Assembly (NCBI RefSeq): GCF_039537705.1 | Contig: NZ_BAABBA010000002.1 | Coordinates: forward strand, 248,001 to 312,000 | Origin: Georgenia daeguensis | Lineage (GTDB): Bacteria; Actinomycetota; Actinomycetes; Actinomycetales; Actinomycetaceae | Length of the DNA: 64,000 nucleotides | Direction of reading: 5' to 3' | Notes under the pieces: model-generated | What the model was told of the DNA's origin: nothing | Database searches by the model: none | The model's input: only the letters and a program-made list of their open reading frames with translations | Shown: one piece after another, positions 60,901 through 64,000 of the stretch | Layout of the letters: every line of letters begins with the position of its first letter | Position numbering within the stretch: position 1 is the stretch's first letter | Program-made: the position numbers and the translations under genes

Positions 60901-61169
60901 ACCGGGTAGTTCACGCGGCCGACGAGGAGCTCGGAGCCGTTGGTGACCCACACGCCGCCGTCGTTGAGCTCGACGTCCGCCGTCGCGACGCCGTCGTGGA
61001 GGAGGCTGGCCGCCACCACGGTGCCGGCGACCAGGCTCAGGACGGTCCCCGAGGCGATCCGGCGGCGGTTGCGGCGCTTGCGCTCGACGGCGCGGGTGCT
61101 CCGGCCGGCGGTGGTCCCGGTGGTGCCCGCCGTCGTCTCACCGCTGCGCGACGCCTTCTTTCCTCGCAA
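54954..61169 (-). CDS. Giant surface protein: ~11 Ig/cadherin-like repeats and 5 fibronectin type III domains
   Basis: A 2071-residue single-pass protein. A basic N-terminus (KRRNRRR) is followed by one helix (IASGTVLSLVAGTVVAASLL, about residues 38-60) that anchors or exports it. Residues about 65-450 form an acidic, possibly propeller-like region. From about 460 to 1510 there are roughly 11 Ig/cadherin-like units, most marked by a VLANDTDPDGD-type calcium-binding motif. Five FnIII domains follow (VPERPTPPRVEDV, KPERPAPPVLAF, VPAVPAAPRVQRV, FARPSAPGTPTAT and GNPTMTASNTGE), and a last Cys-containing domain of ~90 residues. I prefer TTG 61169 over TTG 61196: GGGGGAAG (61184-61177) sits six bases before it. 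It could be a ligand-sensing or adhesive scaffold for the locus. Confidence 0.85.
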   Translation of the reverse strand: MRGKKASRSGETTAGTTGTTAGRSTRAVERKRRNRRRIASGTVLSLVAGTVVAASLLHDGVATADVELNDGGVWVTNGSELLVGRVNYPVQQLDGSVTSASNEIDVLQEGSTVLVADSGVDLLSSVDPATVSTDAGGVTLPADHQVGLGGGVVGVLDLGSGNLRTAPAHATGTLADEEAPPQASLGANAELAVGKDGTAYGLSTTDSVVVTVPRGTEKLQAEAAAATEAGETAEPVELDETGIGIDPADFSDADTQLTVVGETPVVLTRTADERLLLGRPGADPTDLTDLGLDLSQVRLQHPGEDSDDVVLASADALVRVPLDGGDPVTLRAPAAGRPAAPVVVAGCVHAAWAGAESHYLQQCGRAEAVEAPVPTTAGQPQLEFRTNRDLVVLNDTLAGTVYLVNESMTIVENWDDVTPPDATDELEEESQQDITDEIPLDREAENRPPVAEDDRFGVRAGSTTIIEVLANDTDPDGDLLAIGGVEGFPAGLGEIREVLGGRALQVSAPPGATGSGSFSYTVDDGRGGEATASVALRVVPEAENTAPEQLRPIRLTVTSGATGSVNVLTHMRDADGDEMLVTGATAPADDVVRFTPDGAVEFVDSGVTTGAKAVPVTVSDGRESTEVTVEVDVREEGNLPPVPVFDYFRATAGEEVEIEPIVNDTDPDGEPLRLADVRTQGDATVVPDYDAGSFRFTAETAGSYYLTYVVVDDSGKDATGLVRVEVTDPADGAPVAVQDTALLPAGGAVLVDVLANDEDPSGRLLAVQQVTVPPESGLVVSVLEHRILKISARQVPSEPLRFGYTVSNGDSSAEGEVVVMPVATDSALQPPVAEADTATVRAGDFVTIPVLQNDSHPAGLEFELDAELAEAPDAAKGHFFVSGETVRFRAPAQPQTVNAVYRVVDSAGNEASAQVTVHVQADAERNSAPLPHPIETRAFSGERIRIQVPLFGIDPDGDSVQLLGTGEAPQLGRIVEVGPGYLDYEAYGHLDGTDQFTYTVRDRLGMVASAPVRIGVVPPPQSNRAPDAQDDAVEVRPGREVSVDVLTNDTDPDGDPLYLPTGELGVPFDPVEGVDISVENGMLKILSPEEPTVFTVAYRATDNRGGQDTGLLEVKVSPDAPLLPPLARDDLVQAADIIDHDSVTVPVLENDEDPDGTAEALRVTVPDAPEGVSVVDNQVQAPVRPDRQVITYQVQDVDGNVGFAFVDIPGVEDTGPVLRTDAEPIEVLTGQTVEIPIADYVVSPSGKDVRLTDGASVTATNSNGASPVVDATTLSYTSAPGYAGPAALTFEVTDGASAEDGLRSVLTLPITVLPDGGNTPPTFAGGSVEVSPAEEPVTLNLRNLVQDPDTADFNQLDYRVVDAGPGVEASIDGTFLSVSAPADTPAGSQHEIVISVADPVNEPVTGTVTATVVPSTRPPAGVQDRDLGTVDQGETQTVDVLAGAYNPFPGEPLTVVDAYAESGTADVSFRGGQVTVTPGAEFVGRAVVLFVVEDATGDARRHVEGRLTMNVVGVPERPTPPRVEDVRDRTVVLAWTAPANNGSPISGYTVETSGSTTQCATTTCTISGLTNNVEYTFTVTATNAVGDSEPSGASAVARPDVKPERPAPPVLAFGDGELVIEWTAPPTSGSPVESYDLMISPAVGSGQINVTGTSHTWSGLKNGTAYRVQVRARNQAPDPSEWSGWSAAETPAGVPAVPAAPRVQRVDDPVAQQITAAWEAPDANGAAVSEYRVQIFRDGSPFRDFTTAGTSFQEDAPAGSDYTVTVAAKNKAGWSETSATSQPVRSFARPSAPGTPTATATGSDGVVQLEFTNAQPNGDPVTGYQVSVNGGGWQSLPADRKVTGLNDGSSYSFRVRAMNSYAGETSGTSNTVVPYGPMGNPTMTASNTGEREITFRWSSPDGNGREITSTQIRYRVNRGAWSGWQNVPATGSSTQGGQWSTEYEAQFQVVRSDGVTRSVNATGLTYDEPRPDPTVRVAKGAPVSASDCSASACRYVAVDYTDLPGGSYNVTFQVDDGGWRNMEASTNGRAYTFKAGSGRLQTTMYYGWPGYRTRVIVQGNGYDLMSPVYTW

Positions 61170-61232
61170 CGCGGTCTTCCCCCTGGAAACGGCCAACCTA
61201 GGACGGACGACCCAGAACTGGGCCCGGCGCCG

Positions 61233-61306
61233 ATGTTATCCCAGGAACGTCCGAATTCTGGGCGCCCGGGTCCGGGGAGAACTCCCCAGTCCCCCGCCCT
61301 GGGGAG
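61233..61306 (-). promoter_or_regulatory. Operator-like inverted repeat and -10 ahead of the giant gene
   Basis: The perfect 6-2-6 repeat GGGGAGAACTCCCC (61274-61287) is exactly 105 bases from TTG 61169, as in the WXG100 genes, and a -10-like TAACAT (61238-61233) occupies the same relative position as theirs. A further GGGGAG half-site is at 61301-61306. A related CCCAGAACTGGG (61211-61222) lies downstream of the -10. Confidence 0.6.
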
Positions 61307-61403
61307 GCCCCGGACCCCGCGTCCGTCTGGCTCGCCGCCTGCTCGCGTCGACCGCCGTCGGACCGGGTCCGCAGAAGCCGCCGGACCGGTGCGGAGGACT
61401 CGG

Positions 61404-62108
61404 TCAGTCGACCTCGGCCATGTCCTTCGCCGAGTCCAGCAGCGACAGCTGCTCCGGCACGACGAGGCGCGAGGCGACCGCGTGCTCGACCAGCCGTGCC
61501 CGGCGGTTGACCGCCAGCTTCCCGGGCCCGCCGCGCAGGCCGCGCACGCCGTGCCGGTGCAGCTTCTCGCAGACGTTGTCGAGCTTGCGGTTGAACCGGG
61601 TCAGCGCCCAGCCCAGCCGCGCGGCCGCCTCGGCCGAGGTGGGGATGTTCGCCGTCGACCCCCGCCCGTTGAGCACGGGTTCGGCCAGCGCGAGGACCAG
61701 GAGGTGCTGACTCTCGGTGAGGGTGACCGGGCCGATCGTCGTCTCGCCGATCTCCATCTCCTCCGCGGGCCGGGTCGGTAGGAACGTCGGGTCGTCGTTC
61801 TCCAGGGTGAGCTCGTACGTCGTCGGGCCGGCCGTGAAGAGCACGACGGTGCGGGCGTAGACCACCGGCAGGCGGGCGCCGGGGGCGAGCCAGGCCTGGG
61901 TGTTGCCCTCGGGGTCGGCGATCGTGGCGGACAGGCGCGAGCCCACGTTGTCGAGCCACCACAGCCCCTCGTGGTGGGTGACCTCGAGGAAGCGGCGGTG
62001 GAGGTAGGGGTTGTCGTCGATCTCGAGCGGTCCCTCGCGCCCGATCACGAACGGGTCGTCCGGGTCCAGCGGGAACCACTCCCCGCAGAACTCCAGCTGC
62101 ATCGCCAT
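61404..62108 (-). CDS. Degenerate FHA domain fused to a helix-turn-helix-like domain
   Basis: A 234-residue protein. Residues 1-105 look like an FHA domain (PDDPFVIGREGPLEI, NPYLHRRFLEV, WWLDNVGSRLSATI) with the phosphothreonine-contact Ser and the NGT turn replaced, so binding may be altered or absent. From about residue 125, LTESQHLLVLALAEPVLNGRGSTANIPTSAEAAARLGWALTRFNRKLDNVCEKLHRHGV reads as a winged helix-turn-helix. Together they suggest a regulator linking the kinase to transcription. It is the obvious candidate to bind the GGGGAG-NN-CTCCCC sites (inference). ATG 62108 follows GAGGAG by five bases. It lies 48 bases after the kinase gene. Confidence 0.75.
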   Translation of the reverse strand: MAMQLEFCGEWFPLDPDDPFVIGREGPLEIDDNPYLHRRFLEVTHHEGLWWLDNVGSRLSATIADPEGNTQAWLAPGARLPVVYARTVVLFTAGPTTYELTLENDDPTFLPTRPAEEMEIGETTIGPVTLTESQHLLVLALAEPVLNGRGSTANIPTSAEAAARLGWALTRFNRKLDNVCEKLHRHGVRGLRGGPGKLAVNRRARLVEHAVASRLVVPEQLSLLDSAKDMAEVD

Positions 62109-62156
62109 GTCATCTCCTCACTGCGCGCAGGTCCAGCCCGCCGCTCGTACGGCCGG

Positions 62157-63701
62157 TCACTGCACGCACGTCTGTGCCGGCTGGGTTGACGTCGTGCCGT
62201 TGGGGAGGCGGATCTTGACCGAGAGGCAGACCTGCCCGGGCGCCCCCTCGACCACGGCCTGCGGCTCCTGCGCCGGGTGGACCTGCGGGTCGGCCCCCGG
62301 CTCGGTGCGCTGCCAGGTGAAGGTGACGCCCTCCTCCGCGTCGAGCTCGGCGGGCACCCCCCACGTGAACGTCACCGTCTCGCCCTCGCGCGTGCCCGCG
62401 AGGTCCGTGGGCGACGGCACCTGGGCCGGGATGGGGATGGCGGTCGCGGAGGGCGTCGTCGGCTCGTCCTCGGGTTCGCCGCGCAGCGCGCCGGCTCCGA
62501 GGATGCCGCCGACCACGACGAGCGCCAGGGCCACACCGCCCCCGACCAGGGCTAGCTTCCGTCGGGGGGCCGTCGGCTCCGCCTCGGCCGGCTCCGGCTC
62601 CGCGGGCCGCGCGCCCCGCAGCTGCGTGGCGCCCTCGGTGCCCTCGTCCCAGCCGTCGTCCGCCCCGGTGGTGGTGCCGCGCAGACCGGTGACCGCGTCC
62701 CGGTGCGGAAGGCCGGTGGCCGCGGCGCCGCCGGCACGGTGCGGGTCGATCTCGACGACCTGGCGCACCACGGTCCGGTTGTCCCCGCCGTCGGGCGCGG
62801 GCGCGGCGCCCGGGCCACCGCCGAGCCAGGAGGTGTCCGGCACCTCGATGTCGGTCATCGGCAGGCGCAGCTCCTGCTCGACGACCTGCAGCGCGCGGCC
62901 GAGGTCGAGCGCCGAGGCGTAGCGGTGCGCGGGCAGCTTGGCCATGCCCCTGGCCAGGACCTTCTCCAGCGTCGCCGGGACGTCGCCGCGCCCGATGGGC
63001 GGAACCGGGTCGCGGCGGATGCGCATGGTGTAGTCGAGCCGGGTGTTCGGACCGCCGGGCCTGGTGAAGGGAGAATGGCCGGCGAGCAGGGTGTAGATCG
63101 TCGCCGCCAGCGAGTACACGTCGCCCGTGACGCCGACGGCGGCGTGGCCCTCGACGGACTCCGGCGGCGCCCAGGGGACGGAGACCCCGGCGGACTCGTC
63201 CGCCGTCGCCGTCGTCATCCCGGCGATGCCGAAGTCGGTCAGGGCGGGGCGGCCGTACTCGGTGGTGAGCACGTTCGCGGGCTTGATGTCGCGGTGCACG
63301 ATGCCGGCCCGGTGGGCGGTCTCCACGGCGCCCGCGAGCCGGACGCCGATTCCGACGGCCTCGGCCACGCCCAGCGGACGGACCTTGAGCCGCTCGGCGA
63401 GGTTGGGCAGCGGGCAGTACTGCATGACCAGGTACGGGCGGCCGTCCGCGGCCTCGCCCGCGTGGTAGATGGCCACGATCGACGAGTGCCCGGAGAGCCG
63501 GGCCATGAGGTTCGCCTCGGCGATGAACTGCTCCCGCGGCTGGCCCTCGGTGGCCTCACGGGTGAGGACCTTGACCGCGACCTTCCGGTGCGGCATGTGC
63601 TGCGTGTAGAGGTAGACGTCGGCGAAACCGCCCGAGCCGAGCAGCTTCTCGAAGGTGTACCCGGGCAGGTCGGGGTGCTGTGCGGGGGCGCGCCGGCTCA
63701 C
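62157..63701 (-). CDS. Membrane Ser/Thr protein kinase (PknB-like)
   Basis: A 514-residue Hanks-type kinase. The kinase domain fills residues 14-275: GSGGFADVYLY (Gly loop), VAVKVL (Lys), IVHRDIKPANVL (catalytic Asp), LTDFGIAG (DFG) and PWAPPES (APE-like). All key residues are present. A ~120-residue juxtamembrane linker leads to one helix (LALVGGGVALALVVVGGILGAG, about 385-406), followed by a ~90-residue extracellular FnIII/Ig-like domain (VTFTWGVPAELDAEEGVTFTWQR) in place of PASTA repeats. GTG 63701 overlaps the FHA gene stop. It is the likely source of phosphothreonine for the FHA proteins of this locus. Confidence 0.93.
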   Translation of the reverse strand: MSRRAPAQHPDLPGYTFEKLLGSGGFADVYLYTQHMPHRKVAVKVLTREATEGQPREQFIAEANLMARLSGHSSIVAIYHAGEAADGRPYLVMQYCPLPNLAERLKVRPLGVAEAVGIGVRLAGAVETAHRAGIVHRDIKPANVLTTEYGRPALTDFGIAGMTTATADESAGVSVPWAPPESVEGHAAVGVTGDVYSLAATIYTLLAGHSPFTRPGGPNTRLDYTMRIRRDPVPPIGRGDVPATLEKVLARGMAKLPAHRYASALDLGRALQVVEQELRLPMTDIEVPDTSWLGGGPGAAPAPDGGDNRTVVRQVVEIDPHRAGGAAATGLPHRDAVTGLRGTTTGADDGWDEGTEGATQLRGARPAEPEPAEAEPTAPRRKLALVGGGVALALVVVGGILGAGALRGEPEDEPTTPSATAIPIPAQVPSPTDLAGTREGETVTFTWGVPAELDAEEGVTFTWQRTEPGADPQVHPAQEPQAVVEGAPGQVCLSVKIRLPNGTTSTQPAQTCVQ

Positions 63702-64000
63702 TCGCCCTCCTCGCCGTGCCGGACGACCGTGATGCTCACGCCGGTCCCGAGCTCGATCTGCCCGCCGGGCGGCACCGGCACGCCCGTACCCGGGTGCAGG
63801 CGGAACGCGGGCTGTCCCGGCAGCACCAGGACCGTGCCGTTGGTCGAGTTCATGTCCGTGACGACGACGTGGTCGCCCGCCGGCCGGATCTCGACGTGGG
63901 TGCCGGAGATGTCCCGCTGGGGGTTGGCGACGGTCACCAGCCGCGGCACCTCGCTGCCGCGGAACCGAGCCGACTCCGGGGCGCGGCCCAGGAGCACCGG
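63698..64000 (-). CDS. FHA-domain protein, C-terminal part (cut by window end)
   Basis: The frame stays open to the end of the window, so this is the C-terminal ~100 residues of a longer protein. It is a complete canonical FHA domain: VLLGRAPESARF, RDISGTHVEIR (Ser and His), DMNSTNGTVLV (Asn). The stop overlaps the kinase GTG start (GTGA), so it is co-translated with its probable phosphorylating enzyme. Kinase-FHA-phosphatase clusters are common in actinobacteria, and the missing part lies past base 64000. Confidence 0.85.
   Translation of the reverse strand, partial: PVLLGRAPESARFRGSEVPRLVTVANPQRDISGTHVEIRPAGDHVVVTDMNSTNGTVLVLPGQPAFRLHPGTGVPVPPGGQIELGTGVSITVVRHGEEGE

Noticed and set aside
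61196..61196. TTG 61196 as the start of the giant protein
   Set aside because: It has no spaced ribosome site. TTG 61169 has GGGGGAAG six bases upstream and matches the 105-base spacing seen at the WXG100 genes.

Overview
The window comes from a very GC-rich actinobacterium. The evidence is the codon bias, many GTG and TTG starts, four-base start/stop overlaps, and the gene order recO-uppS / zur / glyS / dus / dgt / dnaG, which is the order known from mycobacteria and other Actinomycetota. A member of the Micrococcales (Cellulomonas/Georgenia-like) fits best, but the sequence alone does not settle the genus. I see no rRNA, tRNA, transposase, integrase or CRISPR array.

Layout. (1) 1-13465 is a cell-surface polysaccharide cluster: a GNAT-type acyltransferase, two related GT2 glycosyltransferases, a Tat-exported beta-helix protein, a polysaccharide deacetylase, a polytopic polymerase/GT-C-like protein, an APH-fold kinase-like protein, a Wzx-like flippase and a nucleotidyltransferase-kinase fusion. 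(2) 13574-17071 is dnaG and dgt. (3) 17128-25574 is a maltose/maltodextrin island: malE-malF-malG transporter, a divergent LacI regulator, a GH13 alpha-glucosidase and a catalytically dead GH13 relative. No transport ATPase is present. (4) 25585-30034 is dus, a YibE/F membrane protein, two different tandem-repeat arrays flanking a long palindrome, and glyS. (5) 30250-33967 is a zinc uptake operon znuA-znuC-znuB-zur with a DedA-like gene, under a promoter overlapped by Zur-type boxes. (6) 34025-38697 is uppS, recO, an unknown membrane protein and leuA. leuA is preceded by an 18-residue leader peptide with four consecutive Leu codons and mutually exclusive RNA stems. (7) 38694-64000 is a 25-kb type VII-like secretion and phospho-signalling locus: five FHA proteins (one degenerate), a Ser/Thr kinase, an FHA-HTH protein, an EccC/EssC ATPase, MoxR, DUF58, an inactive transglutaminase, a 2071-residue repeat protein, two identical WXG100 proteins, and a candidate WXG effector with possible partner and immunity genes.

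How it fits together. The last region is the most novel. It has the motor ATPase and small helical substrates of a type VII system but none of EccB, EccD, EccE or mycosin within the window. Instead it carries a kinase/FHA relay and a giant surface protein. A 6-2-6 inverted repeat (GGGGAG-NN-CTCCCC) lies the same distance upstream of a -10-like hexamer and of the start codon for both the WXG100 genes and the giant gene, suggesting one regulon. The leuA leader and the zinc promoter are two further regulatory sites that can be read directly.
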